A DNA stretch of 19,622 bases from Lachnospiraceae bacterium (lineage in GTDB: Bacteria; Bacillota; Clostridia; Lachnospirales; Lachnospiraceae), in contig VSNQ01000093.1 of NCBI GenBank assembly GCA_009774395.1, positions 1 through 19,622 of the forward strand. The letters run 5' to 3'. Shown piece by piece: positions 1-8,728 of this stretch. How positions within the stretch are numbered: position 1 is the first letter of the stretch; every line of letters begins with the position of its first letter. A model generated the notes under the pieces. The model saw only the letters and a list, made by a program, of their open reading frames with translations, was not told the origin of the DNA and searched no databases. A program made the translations under genes and the position numbers.

Positions 1-153
1 TGGTATCAGATAGTAAAATATTTGTAAATATTTATAAAATTTTATTTAAAATATCTAAATATAAAATAATTTTTTAATATATAATAGAGATATTTAGAAT
101 AGCAATATTTATATATTTTTACTTTCTGAAAAAAGCGAAGGAGGATATTGATT

Positions 154-1788
154 ATGAAACATTGTTTCAAACGATTTGCTGCTGGAGCACTGTCACTTAC
201 CATGGCGGCAGGACTGACAGCAAATGTACCGGCATTGTCGGCAGAGGCAAAGGAAGACTTAAAGGGCAAGCTGGTAGTAATCCATACAAATGATATGCAC
301 GGACATTATGAGGTTGATGAAGATAGCTTGGGAATTTCGTCTGTCAAAGCACTGAAACACTATTATCAAGCACAGGGCGCAAGCGTTCTGCTTTTAGATG
401 CGGGTGATTTCAGTCAAGGGACAAACCTTGTGAATTATTATGACGGGTTGGATGCAGTGCATTTCTTAAATGCCGCAGGCTATGACGCAGTAACGCTTGG
501 AAATCATGAGTTTGACTTTGGTTTTGATGCACTGCAGCAAATGGCACAAACAGCAGAGTTCCCGATTTTGGATGCCAATATTATCAATAAGGAAACGGGA
601 GAGCCCTATTTCGGTGATAACGCGGTATTTGATCTAAATGCGATGAAAGTTGGCGTATTTGGTCTGGATACACCGGAAACGCAGACAAAGTCAAGCCCTA
701 AAAATGTGCAGGATGTTACTTTTTTGGACAATGCAGAGTTGTATGCTTGTGCACAGGCGCAGGTAGATGCTTTGAAAGCACAGGATTGTGACTATATTAT
801 TTGTTTAAGTCATCTTGGTGTGGATGAGGAGAGTGCTGGCAGGCGTTCCGCAGACGTTGCATTAAATGTATCAGGGATTGATCTCTTTGTAGATGGGCAC
901 AGTCATACTAGAATTGATGGCGGCTTTGATATTAACGGCACAAAGATTGTAAGTACAGGTGAATATCTGGAAAAAATTGGTGTTGTAATCTATGATGGTA
1001 AAAAGACAAAGGCAAAACTGGTAGATGAGCTTTACAATATTGGCGGTTGTCCTGAAATGGATGCATTTGTGAAAACGTTTGCAGATGTAGTAGATGAAGC
1101 ATATGCAGGAACCTTTGCAGCAACAACGAATCTTTTAGATGGGGAACGTGCACCGGGTGTCCGCACAATGGAAACAAATCTTGGTGATTTTGCAGCGGAT
1201 TCTTATAAGTATATTGCGCAGACTTATGCAGAGGAACATAATCTTGGTATCACTATTGACGGCGCAATTCAAAACGGCGGCGGTATCCGTGCAACAATTC
1301 CGGCGGGTGATATTTCAATGGATACTTTGTATACGGTATTTCCGTATGGCAATACAATTTCAATTGTAACATTAACAGGTGCACAGTTGCTGGAAGCTTT
1401 GGAGGCATCCTGCTCTGCTTGTCCTGAAGCATTAGGCGGCTTTCCACAGGTTTCCGGGATTGTATTTACATTAAATACTGCTGTACCGTATGAAGAGGGC
1501 GCACAATATCCTGATTCTACATACTTTGCACCTGCAAATGCTGGCAGCCGCGTACAGATTGAAACTGTCGGCGGCAAGGCATTTGACCCGAATGCAGTTT
1601 ACAATATCGCTGTAAATAATTTTATGGCAGATGGCGGTGATACATACTATGTATTTACGCAGGCTTCCAAAGTAATTGATACAGAAGTAGTAGATGCAGA
1701 AGGCTTAATTTCCTTTGTAAATTCGTTGAATGGCGTTATCGGCGACGAATACGCAGCACCAAAAGGAAATATTAAGATTACGAATTAG
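154..1788 (+). CDS. Secreted 5'-nucleotidase / UDP-sugar hydrolase family metallophosphatase
   Basis: The product is a 544-residue enzyme of the bifunctional UshA/5'-nucleotidase family, which removes phosphate from extracellular nucleotides in purine salvage and phosphate scavenging. An N-terminal signal peptide is visible (basic KR at 7-8, hydrophobic stretch, likely cleavage near ALSA at 27-30); there is no lipobox or sortase motif, so it is probably released or loosely wall-associated. Metallophosphatase motifs appear in order: NDMHGH at 46-51, DAGD at 82-85, GNHEFD at 116-121, LSHLG at 218-222 and DGHSH at 247-251. The C-terminal nucleotide-binding domain shows NGGGIR at 374-379 and FPYGN at 396-400. 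The ATG at 154 follows GAAGGAGG at 137-144 by nine bases; a TTG six bases upstream would leave too short a spacer. A TATAAT lies at 80-85, but no matching -35 is clear. The exact substrate (nucleotide, UDP-sugar or cyclic nucleotide) cannot be told from sequence. Confidence 0.93.
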   Translation: MKHCFKRFAAGALSLTMAAGLTANVPALSAEAKEDLKGKLVVIHTNDMHGHYEVDEDSLGISSVKALKHYYQAQGASVLLLDAGDFSQGTNLVNYYDGLDAVHFLNAAGYDAVTLGNHEFDFGFDALQQMAQTAEFPILDANIINKETGEPYFGDNAVFDLNAMKVGVFGLDTPETQTKSSPKNVQDVTFLDNAELYACAQAQVDALKAQDCDYIICLSHLGVDEESAGRRSADVALNVSGIDLFVDGHSHTRIDGGFDINGTKIVSTGEYLEKIGVVIYDGKKTKAKLVDELYNIGGCPEMDAFVKTFADVVDEAYAGTFAATTNLLDGERAPGVRTMETNLGDFAADSYKYIAQTYAEEHNLGITIDGAIQNGGGIRATIPAGDISMDTLYTVFPYGNTISIVTLTGAQLLEALEASCSACPEALGGFPQVSGIVFTLNTAVPYEEGAQYPDSTYFAPANAGSRVQIETVGGKAFDPNAVYNIAVNNFMADGGDTYYVFTQASKVIDTEVVDAEGLISFVNSLNGVIGDEYAAPKGNIKITN

Positions 1789-1828
1789 TATAGTATAAGA
1801 TTTGAAACAGAGCGTTTCGCAGTAATGC

Positions 1829-1869
1829 AAAAACCTCCCTTTCGGCAGTTTTGCCGGAGGGAGGTTTTT
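1829..1869. terminator. Likely bidirectional intrinsic terminator between convergent genes
   Basis: An inverted repeat pairs CCTCCCT...CGGCA with TGCCG...AGGGAGG around a GTTT loop, with one small internal asymmetry. It is flanked by an A-run on the left and a T-run on the right, so it has a U-tract on either strand. It sits 40 bases after the nucleotidase stop and about 50 bases beyond the end of the oppositely oriented activase gene, where a shared terminator is expected. Confidence 0.85.
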
Positions 1870-1920
1870 ATGCGCAGCCCCGATTGCGTATGGGTATCCA
1901 AAGAAAATATGTTAGGGACT

Positions 1921-4900
1921 TTATGCAGATTTATCATTGACTTTTTGCTTTTTAGTATGTTTTTTCTTACGAGAATGTTCTTTCTTATAAGCATTTTCTT
2001 TATTATGCGAATCTTCTTTATGAACAGCCTCATTCTTAATTGTATTATTTGTAGAACTTTCCGGCTGTTGTATATTGGTTGTTGCATGTTCTGAAGTATC
2101 TGCATATATTTTATTAAGATTCTTCTGTGCTGTGGACAGCATTAATTTAATACGGTTTAACTGATTTACTTCCGAAGCACCGGGATCGTAGTCGATAGCA
2201 ACAATATTTGCTTCAGGGTGGCGCTTGCGTAGTTCTTTAATAACACCTTTTCCAACAACATGGTTTGGCAGGCAGCCAAAAGGCTGTGTACAAACGATAT
2301 TTGGTGTTCCTGTGTGGATTAATTCTAACATTTCACCGGTTAAGAACCAGCCTTCACCTGTCTGGTTTCCAAGAGAAACGATTTCCGATGCATTTTTTGC
2401 GGTTTCATAAATATCGGCAGGCGGTGTAAAATGTTTGCTCTCCGCAAAGGCTTTGCTCATTGGCTTGCGCAGCATTTGGATTGCTTTAATACCAAGGCGG
2501 CTGAGGTTAGCAGCTTTTTTGCTAGTACCAAGATTTTCTGCCTTGTATAGCTGGTTGTAGAAGCAGTAGAACATAAAGTCCATTAAATCTGGTACAACAG
2601 CTTCTGCACCTTCCTGCTCTAATAACTCTACCAAACGATTGTTTGCGGCAGGCGAGAACTTTACAAGGATTTCACCAACAACGCCGACACGTGGTTTCTG
2701 AATATCGCGAATAGGAATTGCATCAAATTCTGCAATGATTTCACGGCACATCTTCTTATATGTATGGAATGATAGGTATTTGCGTCCAAGAAAATCGCTG
2801 CATTTTTTTATCCATTTTTGATGTACTCTATCGACAGAACCTTGTTCGACTTCATAAGGGCGCATACGATAGACGCACCGCATAAAGATATCGCCGAAGT
2901 TTACTGCATAAACTGCACGCAGCAGCAGCATTGGCGTAATTTGGAAGCCTGGATTACTCTCCAATTTTGATAAATTTAAGGAGATAACCGGAATATGTGC
3001 ATAGCCTGCCTTTTCTAAAGCACGGCGGATAAAACCAATATAGTTGGTTGCACGGCAGCCGCCGCCGGTCTGCGACATAACGACTGCTAAATGGTCAGTA
3101 TCATATTGACCAGAAAGTACAGCTTCCATAATTTGTCCAACGACCAAAAGGGAAGGATAACAAGCATCATTGTTAACATATTTTAAGCCGACATCCACAC
3201 TGTTGCGATTATCATTGTTTAAAACAACCAGATTGTAGCCGCATCTACGGAACATAGGCTCTAATAAGTCAAAATGAATGGGTGACATCTGCGGACATAA
3301 AATCGTATAATTTTTGCGCATTTCTTTGGTAAAGATAACACGGTTTATTTTGCTGGAATGAATTTTACGTTCTTGGTGGCGCTGTTCTCTAACACGGATT
3401 GCGGAGAGCAGTGAACGGATTCGGATTCTCGCCGCACCAAGGTTGTTTACTTCATCAATTTTTAAACAAGTGTAAATTTTGCCGGAGCCTGTTAAAATAT
3501 CGTTTACTTGATCGGTGGTAACAGCATCCAGTCCGCAGCCAAAGGAATTTAGCTGGATTAAATCTAAGTCGTCACGTGTTTTTACATAGCTTGCGGCAGC
3601 ATAAAGCCGAGAATGGTACATCCATTGATCGGAAACAATTAACGGGCGTTCTGGTTTCGCTAAATGGGAAACACTGTCTTCTGTTAAAACCGCGATATCA
3701 TAGGAGGTAATTAATTCGGGAATACCATGGTTAATTTCTGGATCAATATGATAAGGGCGTCCTGCAAGTACAATGCCGCGTTTCTTATTTGCTTTAAGGT
3801 AAGCAAGCACTTCTTCCCCTTTATGGTACATATCTTGTCTTACGGCTTCCAATTCCTGCCAGCCGGCTTCTACGGCAGCGTTTAACTCGCTTTCTGGTAT
3901 TTCAGGAAATTCCTTTATCAATGCCTGTGTAATTAAAGATGGCTCACGGAATGACAGAAACGGATTTTTTAAAATCACGTCACCACGCCCAATTGCTTCT
4001 ACATTATTTTTAATATTTTCAGAATAAGATGTTACAATAGGACAGTTATAATGGTTGTTTGCTTCACAAAATTCGTTGCGTTCATAAAATAGTGCAGGAT
4101 AAAAGATAAAATCGACACCTTGCTGAATCAGCCATTCAATATGTCCATGTGCAAGCTTTGCCGGATAACATTCTGATTCACTGGGAATGGATTCAATGCC
4201 CATTTCATATATTTTCCGGTTTGATACAGGGGATAGTACCACCTGATAATTTAGTTTTGTAAAAAATGTAAACCAGAAAGGATAATTTTCATACATATTT
4301 AAAACGCGCGGAATCCCGACACGTCCACGAACTGCCTGTGAGGCGGTAAGCGGCTCATAGGAGAATAGGCGCTTTAATTTATAGGCAAATAAATTCGGTA
4401 CTGTGTCGTCTGTTTTGGCTTTTCCAAGACCACGTTCGCAGCGGTTGCCGGAGATAAAATTCCTTCCGTCGGAGAATTTATTGACTGTTAAGCGGCACGA
4501 ATTTGTGCAGCCTTTGCACTTTACCAATGAGGTATCAAATGCAAGCTGATTAATCTGTTCAATTCTCAGCATTGTGGTAGCAAGCGCAGGATTTGCCTGA
4601 TAACGTTCTCTTGCGATCAGCGCAGCACCAAACGCGCCCATAATGCCAGCGATATCTGGACGAATTGCCTCGCAGCCTGCAATTTTTTCAAAACTCCGCA
4701 GTACGGCATCATTATAGAAAGTACCACCTTGCACTACGATATTTTTGCCAAGTTCGCTGGCATCAGATACTTTAATAACCTTAAACAGTGCATTTTTAAT
4801 AACAGAATAAGCCAGTCCAGCCGAAATATCAGAAACTTCTGCGCCTTCTTTTTGTGCTTGTTTTACTTTTGAGTTCATAAAAACGGTACAGCGTGTACCT

Positions 4901-6360
4901 AAGTCAATGGGATGTTTTGCAAACAGCGCCGCTTTAGCGAAATCTTCTACGCTGTAATTGAGCGATTTAGCAAAAGTTTCAATAAAAGAACCACAGCCAG
5001 AAGAACAAGCTTCGTTAAGCTGTACAGAATCAACGGTCTGGTTCTTGATTTTAATGCATTTCATATCTTGACCGCCGATATCAATAATACAGTCCACATC
5101 CGGATTAAAGAAAGCAGCAGCGTAGTAGTGCGCAACTGTTTCCACCTCGCCCTCGTCTAGCATAAATGCCGCTTTAAACAGTGCTTCGCCGTAACCTGTT
5201 GAGCAGGAGCGCAGAATTTTTGCCTCTTTGGGAAGCAGTGAATAAATTTCCTGAATGGATTGAATCGCAGTTTTCAGCGGACTGCCGTTATTGCTGCTGT
5301 AGAAAGAGTAGAGCAGTGTTCCATCCTCCGCAATCAGCGCAATTTTTGTTGTGGTCGAGCCAGCGTCGATTCCCAAGAAGCAGTTGCCGTGATAGTCTGC
5401 AATCGCTGCATTTTTTACATGGTGTGAATTGTGCCGCGTCTGAAATGCTATGTATTCCTGTTCGTCCGCAAACAAAGGTTCCATGCGGGCAACTTCAAAT
5501 TCCATTTTTATATCAGAAGAAAGTTTATCGACCATTTCTTTCATAGTGTAAGAAACTTCCTTAGAAAAAGTACTATTGTTTTCTGCATTGAGCGCAGATC
5601 CGATAGCCGCAAATAAATGTGAATTTTCTGCTTCAATAATATGCTCCTCGTCCAGCTTTAAGGTACGGATAAATGCTGTCTTTAACTCCGGCAGAAAATG
5701 GAGTGGGCCGCCTAAAAATGCGACATGACCGCGGATCGGTTTTCCGCAGGCAAGTCCGCTGATAGTTTGGTTGACAACCGCTTGAAAAATAGAAGCAGCT
5801 AAATCTTCCTTTGTTGCACCCTCGTTAATTAGCGGTTGGATATCGGTTTTTGCAAATACGCCGCAGCGTGCTGCAATGGTATATAAAGAATGGTAATTTT
5901 TGGCATATTCGTTTAAGCCGGAAGCATCCGTCTGAATCAGCGACGCCATTTGATCGATAAAGGAGCCCGTACCGCCTGCACAGATACCATTCATGCGCTG
6001 TTCGACATTTCCACCCTCAAAATAGATAATTTTAGCATCCTCGCCACCAAGTTCAATTGCAACATCTGTTTTGGGCGCAAGTTCCTGGAGTGCTGTGGAA
6101 ACAGAGATTACTTCCTGTACAAATGGAACGCCCAAGTGATTGGCAAGTGTTAGTCCACCCGAACCTGTAATCATGGGGTGCAGCGTTAAATTTCCCAATT
6201 TAGCATAAGCATCCTGTAAAAGTGCTGATAATGTTTCGCGGATATTTGCATAATGCCGCTGGTAATCAGAAAACAATAAATGATGTGCTGCGTCCAAAAT
6301 TGCTACCTTGACTGTTGTAGAACCAATGTCAATTCCCAATGTATAGAACTCTTTCTTCAT
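1921..6360 (-). CDS. Giant acyl-CoA dehydratase activase-related protein (two activase domains plus HgdB-like C-terminus)
   Basis: The 1479-residue protein begins with two ASKHA ATPase domains like HgdC/BcrAD/BadFG, which use ATP to energise an electron for 2-hydroxyacyl-CoA dehydratases. Domain 1 has GIDIGSTT at 9-16, ELGGEDAK at 103-110, and candidate [4Fe-4S] ligands C127 (CAGGTGSF) and C166. Domain 2 has GIDAGSTT at 330-337, DIGGQD at 427-432, and C452 and C491. The cysteine spacing is 39 in both, suggesting an intramolecular pseudo-dimer sharing a cluster. A CxxCxxxC motif (615, 618, 622) plus C641 follows. Residues ~680-1400 resemble the DUF2229/HgdB-like module of long clostridial activase fusions (GRPYH at 867-871, GGGCRATNY at 1099-1107, FGCLPNH at 1361-1367). 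Residues ~1412-1479 form a Lys/His/Asn-rich low-complexity tail. The start follows GAGAAAGG by 12 bases, and an in-frame upstream extension is blocked by a stop. No dehydratase subunit genes are adjacent, so the physiological partner is unknown. Family membership is firm; function is not. Confidence 0.88.
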   Translation of the reverse strand: MKKEFYTLGIDIGSTTVKVAILDAAHHLLFSDYQRHYANIRETLSALLQDAYAKLGNLTLHPMITGSGGLTLANHLGVPFVQEVISVSTALQELAPKTDVAIELGGEDAKIIYFEGGNVEQRMNGICAGGTGSFIDQMASLIQTDASGLNEYAKNYHSLYTIAARCGVFAKTDIQPLINEGATKEDLAASIFQAVVNQTISGLACGKPIRGHVAFLGGPLHFLPELKTAFIRTLKLDEEHIIEAENSHLFAAIGSALNAENNSTFSKEVSYTMKEMVDKLSSDIKMEFEVARMEPLFADEQEYIAFQTRHNSHHVKNAAIADYHGNCFLGIDAGSTTTKIALIAEDGTLLYSFYSSNNGSPLKTAIQSIQEIYSLLPKEAKILRSCSTGYGEALFKAAFMLDEGEVETVAHYYAAAFFNPDVDCIIDIGGQDMKCIKIKNQTVDSVQLNEACSSGCGSFIETFAKSLNYSVEDFAKAALFAKHPIDLGTRCTVFMNSKVKQAQKEGAEVSDISAGLAYSVIKNALFKVIKVSDASELGKNIVVQGGTFYNDAVLRSFEKIAGCEAIRPDIAGIMGAFGAALIARERYQANPALATTMLRIEQINQLAFDTSLVKCKGCTNSCRLTVNKFSDGRNFISGNRCERGLGKAKTDDTVPNLFAYKLKRLFSYEPLTASQAVRGRVGIPRVLNMYENYPFWFTFFTKLNYQVVLSPVSNRKIYEMGIESIPSESECYPAKLAHGHIEWLIQQGVDFIFYPALFYERNEFCEANNHYNCPIVTSYSENIKNNVEAIGRGDVILKNPFLSFREPSLITQALIKEFPEIPESELNAAVEAGWQELEAVRQDMYHKGEEVLAYLKANKKRGIVLAGRPYHIDPEINHGIPELITSYDIAVLTEDSVSHLAKPERPLIVSDQWMYHSRLYAAASYVKTRDDLDLIQLNSFGCGLDAVTTDQVNDILTGSGKIYTCLKIDEVNNLGAARIRIRSLLSAIRVREQRHQERKIHSSKINRVIFTKEMRKNYTILCPQMSPIHFDLLEPMFRRCGYNLVVLNNDNRNSVDVGLKYVNNDACYPSLLVVGQIMEAVLSGQYDTDHLAVVMSQTGGGCRATNYIGFIRRALEKAGYAHIPVISLNLSKLESNPGFQITPMLLLRAVYAVNFGDIFMRCVYRMRPYEVEQGSVDRVHQKWIKKCSDFLGRKYLSFHTYKKMCREIIAEFDAIPIRDIQKPRVGVVGEILVKFSPAANNRLVELLEQEGAEAVVPDLMDFMFYCFYNQLYKAENLGTSKKAANLSRLGIKAIQMLRKPMSKAFAESKHFTPPADIYETAKNASEIVSLGNQTGEGWFLTGEMLELIHTGTPNIVCTQPFGCLPNHVVGKGVIKELRKRHPEANIVAIDYDPGASEVNQLNRIKLMLSTAQKNLNKIYADTSEHATTNIQQPESSTNNTIKNEAVHKEDSHNKENAYKKEHSRKKKHTKKQKVNDKSA

Positions 6361-6441
6361 GAAATAACCATGCCTTTCTCAATTATAAAAATAAAATTTA
6401 TATCAACAAGTTTGTAATGACAAATTAAACATACATCTGCT

Positions 6442-6470
6442 ATTATACGACACCATTGGAAAAAGGGCAA
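6442..6470 (-). promoter_or_regulatory. Candidate sigma-A promoter for the activase gene
   Basis: On the minus strand, TTGCCC (6470-6465), a 17-base spacer and a perfect TATAAT (6447-6442) lie about 80 bases upstream of the activase start codon. The -35 matches consensus at four of six bases. The predicted transcript starts near 6435. Confidence 0.5.
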
Positions 6471-6695
6471 TAAAATAGTTGATAAAAAGTTCATAAATTT
6501 CGTGTCAGATTTTTCCGAGATTTATTTTTGCGTAATTTTGTTGTTGTTTTCTATCATATGCGCATAGTGGGGCGCGGCATTCCTTCTTGCTGAAAATAAA
6601 GACAAGTACAATATTTTAAGAATTTCACGAAAAATAAAAACTGTATGACTAAATATAAAAAAAGTATAATATTTCGTAAGTCCAATTCAGACAGG

Positions 6696-6724
6696 TTTAC
6701 TTTTTGCTCTGGGAATGGTAAAAT
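6696..6724 (+). promoter_or_regulatory. Candidate extended -10 promoter for the rhomboid-like gene
   Basis: TTTACT (6696-6701), a 17-base spacer and TAAAAT (6719-6724), the last preceded by a TG extension at 6716-6717. It gives a leader of roughly 85 bases before the ATG at 6818. A separate TATAAT at 6665-6670 has no convincing -35 and is the weaker alternative. Confidence 0.4.
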
Positions 6725-6817
6725 ATTACTTATTGCATTTGGAAATAGTAATATACAGGGGTTCTGCATCATTATTTCTATATTAAAAAGGCAAATAAAC
6801 AAAAACAGGAGGTTTGT

Positions 6818-7702
6818 ATGAATTTACTCAACAAATTAGAAAGAAAACTTGGAAGATATGCAATTCCAAACCTATCCCTATACTTGATTTTGTGTTATGG
6901 GTGTGGTTATTTGATTTCTTTGATAAATAGTTCATTTTTAAATTATTTGACTTTGAATCCATATCTAATATTGCATGGGCAGGTTTGGAGATTATTTACA
7001 TGGATTTTAATTCCACCGACACGTTTAGATTTTTGGACGATTATTATGTTGTATTTTTATTATTCTATTGGTACAAACTTAGAACGAACGTGGGGGGTTT
7101 TCTATTACAATGTATACTTGTTTATGGGGATGTTTTTTACGGTATTGGGTAGTTTTTTGTTAATGGCAGTCAGCTATATACCCGCAGTTGGCTTAAATGC
7201 AAGTATTCAGTTATATGGCGCGCCGTACTATTTCGCAATTATTTCGCAAAGTTTTAGTACCTACTATATCAATATGTCAATTTTCCTTGGTTTTGCCGTT
7301 ACGTTTCCAGAAGTGCAAGTGCTTTTGATGTTTATTATTCCAATAAAAGTAAAGTGGATGGGGATTGCATATGGGATTTTGCTGTTGGTTGACTTGATAC
7401 AAAGTCCTATTATTGGAAGAATTGTTATTGGAACTTCTTTATTGAATTTTGTAGTCTTTTTCTTAATGACACGCAGTGCACAGATTGGAATGCGTATATC
7501 ACCAAGGCAAGTAAAACGGCGGCGGGATTTTAACAGAGAAACACGCAAGGCAAGACCTGTGTCTATCTCAAAGCATAAGTGTGCAATATGTGGGAAAAAC
7601 AGTGAAGATAATCCCGAAGCAGAGTTTCGGTTCTGCTCGAAATGCAACGGAAATTATGAATACTGCCAAGACCATTTATTTACGCATACGCATGTGAAAT
7701 AA
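6818..7702 (+). CDS. Rhomboid/derlin-like integral membrane protein with C-terminal zinc ribbon
   Basis: A 294-residue polytopic membrane protein with about six hydrophobic segments (~18-36, 68-85, 95-118, 150-175, 180-198, 200-217). The rhomboid/derlin fold is suggested by a WR pair (W57-R58) in the first loop, LERTWG at 88-93, and FPEVQVLLMFIIP at 163-175 followed by a KW pair (179-180), which resembles the TM4-TM5 region of rhomboids. The catalytic GxSG motif expected just before that stretch is replaced by YINMS (150-154), and no TM6 catalytic histidine is apparent, so it is probably not an active protease. After a basic linker (~229-246) comes a cytosolic metal-binding tail with C255, C258, C273, C276 and C283 and clustered histidines at the end. 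The start is fixed by AGGAGG five bases upstream. The role is unknown; related pseudo-rhomboids bind or shuttle membrane proteins. Confidence 0.75.
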   Translation: MNLLNKLERKLGRYAIPNLSLYLILCYGCGYLISLINSSFLNYLTLNPYLILHGQVWRLFTWILIPPTRLDFWTIIMLYFYYSIGTNLERTWGVFYYNVYLFMGMFFTVLGSFLLMAVSYIPAVGLNASIQLYGAPYYFAIISQSFSTYYINMSIFLGFAVTFPEVQVLLMFIIPIKVKWMGIAYGILLLVDLIQSPIIGRIVIGTSLLNFVVFFLMTRSAQIGMRISPRQVKRRRDFNRETRKARPVSISKHKCAICGKNSEDNPEAEFRFCSKCNGNYEYCQDHLFTHTHVK

Positions 7703-7802
7703 AATTGTGTGACCATTTATTTTTTTCTTATGGACTTTGCAGTATAGGGTAAAGTTCAAGAAGGAATTGTTTCAAAAAATTTTAAAATTTACAAACTAAT
7801 GT

Positions 7803-7831
7803 TTGCAATTTTTTATAAGATGGTGTATACT
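7803..7831 (+). promoter_or_regulatory. Promoter for the sigma-like / M16C / era operon
   Basis: TTGCAA (7803-7808), a 17-base spacer and TATACT (7826-7831) match a sigma-A promoter at four and five of six positions. It is the best promoter in the 258-bp gap after the rhomboid-like gene. Transcription would start near 7838, leaving a leader of about 120 bases. Confidence 0.6.
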
Positions 7832-7842
7832 GTTAAAATCAG

Positions 7843-7934
7843 TGTGAAACCAATTCTATGAGAAATGGATTATAATGGAATCATTGCAAAGTACAATTAG
7901 GCGGCTGATATTTAAAAGGCGTTACGGTTTCACA
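7843..7934 (+). promoter_or_regulatory. Structured 5' leader closed by a 9-bp inverted repeat
   Basis: TGTGAAACC (7843-7851) is perfectly complementary to GGTTTCACA (7926-7934). The pair would close a 74-base loop beginning a few bases after the predicted transcription start and ending 26 bases before the start codon at 7961. The interior has only weak pairing that I can see. No known riboswitch consensus was recognised. Confidence 0.3.
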
Positions 7935-7960
7935 GATAGGGAAAGGATTGGAAAAGCGGT

Positions 7961-8728
7961 ATGGAATTAAATCAGCATACATTTGCAAGTATCTTGGAAC
8001 AGCTTCGTGAAACAGCGCGGCTGCAAGGAAATATGCTGACAAGCGATCAGGTTCGGGAAGCGTATGCCGATTGGCAGCTTGGCGAGGGACAACTTGCATT
8101 AATACATGATTATTTTAGGAAGCATTCTATTGGAATTGATGTGCCACTGGAATCCGAGGAGGATTTTGAGGAGCTGCTTTCGCGTGAAGATGTGAATTTC
8201 CTTGAAATGTATCTTGCAGATTTAAAGGAGCTAGTATCTGTATCTGACGGGGAGAAACGGGCTGTTACCATGTCTGCACTGGCAAAGGATAAAATGGCGC
8301 AGGAGAAATTAATAGAGATATATCTTCCGCAGGTGGTTGAAATTTCCAAGCTGTATGCGGGACAGGGCGTGCTGGTGGAAGATTTAATCGGCGAGGGCAA
8401 TGTCGCAGTTGCTGCAGCAGTGACAATGCTGGATTGCATAGAATCCATTGATGAAGTAGATGGCTTTGTCGCAAAAATGATTATGGATGCGATGGAACAG
8501 CATATTGCTGAGAGTACGGACAACCAACAGTTTGACGAGGCGGTGCTGAACAAGGTAAATGATGTCAATGACAAGGCAAAAGAATTGTATGAAAATCTGC
8601 TTCGCAAAGTAACAACCAAAGAAGTTGCCGAAGAATTGGATATTGATGAGGAAGAAGTGCGGGAAGTTATCAAGCTTTCTGCAAATAGCATCAGTTACAT
8701 TGAGGATTATGCGGATGGCAGAATATAG
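7961..8728 (+). CDS. Truncated sigma-70-like protein (regions 1.1 to 3, no region 4)
   Basis: The 255-residue protein lines up with the N-terminal two-thirds of a housekeeping sigma factor. Residues 8-58 look like region 1.1, 76-105 like region 1.2, and 116-158 like regions 2.1-2.2, with the core-polymerase-binding motif DLIGEGN at 141-147. Residues 166-185 occupy the place of regions 2.3-2.4, but the aromatic residues that melt and read the -10 element are gone (FVAKMIMDAM where YATWWIRQAI is usual). Residues 210-248 match region 3 well (TTKEVAEELDIDEEEVREV). The protein stops there, so region 4, which reads the -35 element, is absent. It may bind RNA polymerase without recognising promoters by itself. 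The following gene overlaps its end, suggesting translational coupling. The ribosome binding site (AAAGGA, 7942-7947) is weak and distant. The sigma relationship is seen; the role is inferred. Confidence 0.75.
   Translation: MELNQHTFASILEQLRETARLQGNMLTSDQVREAYADWQLGEGQLALIHDYFRKHSIGIDVPLESEEDFEELLSREDVNFLEMYLADLKELVSVSDGEKRAVTMSALAKDKMAQEKLIEIYLPQVVEISKLYAGQGVLVEDLIGEGNVAVAAAVTMLDCIESIDEVDGFVAKMIMDAMEQHIAESTDNQQFDEAVLNKVNDVNDKAKELYENLLRKVTTKEVAEELDIDEEEVREVIKLSANSISYIEDYADGRI

Larger units (their letters stand above)
6361..6817. other. Divergent AT-rich intergenic region
   Basis: This 457-bp gap separates the leftward activase gene from the rightward rhomboid-like gene. It holds one candidate promoter per direction (listed separately) and a perfect AGGAGG at 6807-6812 for the rightward gene. 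The only sizeable open frame inside it (minus strand, 82 codons) is very Leu/Ile/Phe-rich as AT-rich noise would be, lacks a good ribosome binding site, and would overlap both promoters. I see no RNA gene or repeat here. Confidence 0.7.

Noticed and set aside
1269..1577. 102-codon minus-strand frame inside the nucleotidase gene
   Set aside because: Shadow of a well-supported plus-strand enzyme; no ribosome binding site or homology.
1825..2094. 89-codon plus-strand frame starting in the 1829-1869 hairpin
   Set aside because: It begins in the terminator and runs antisense to the Lys-rich tail of the activase; its Phe/Ile/Leu-rich product reflects that complement.
7703..7760. Possible terminator after the rhomboid-like gene
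   Set aside because: A T-run is present, but only a 4-bp CCAT/ATGG pairing surrounds it, with no usable stem.
8110..8691. 193-codon minus-strand frame inside the sigma-like gene
   Set aside because: It is antisense to a gene with clear homology, and its Ser/Thr-rich composition is what the complement of acidic, Glu/Asp-rich coding sequence gives. No ribosome binding site.
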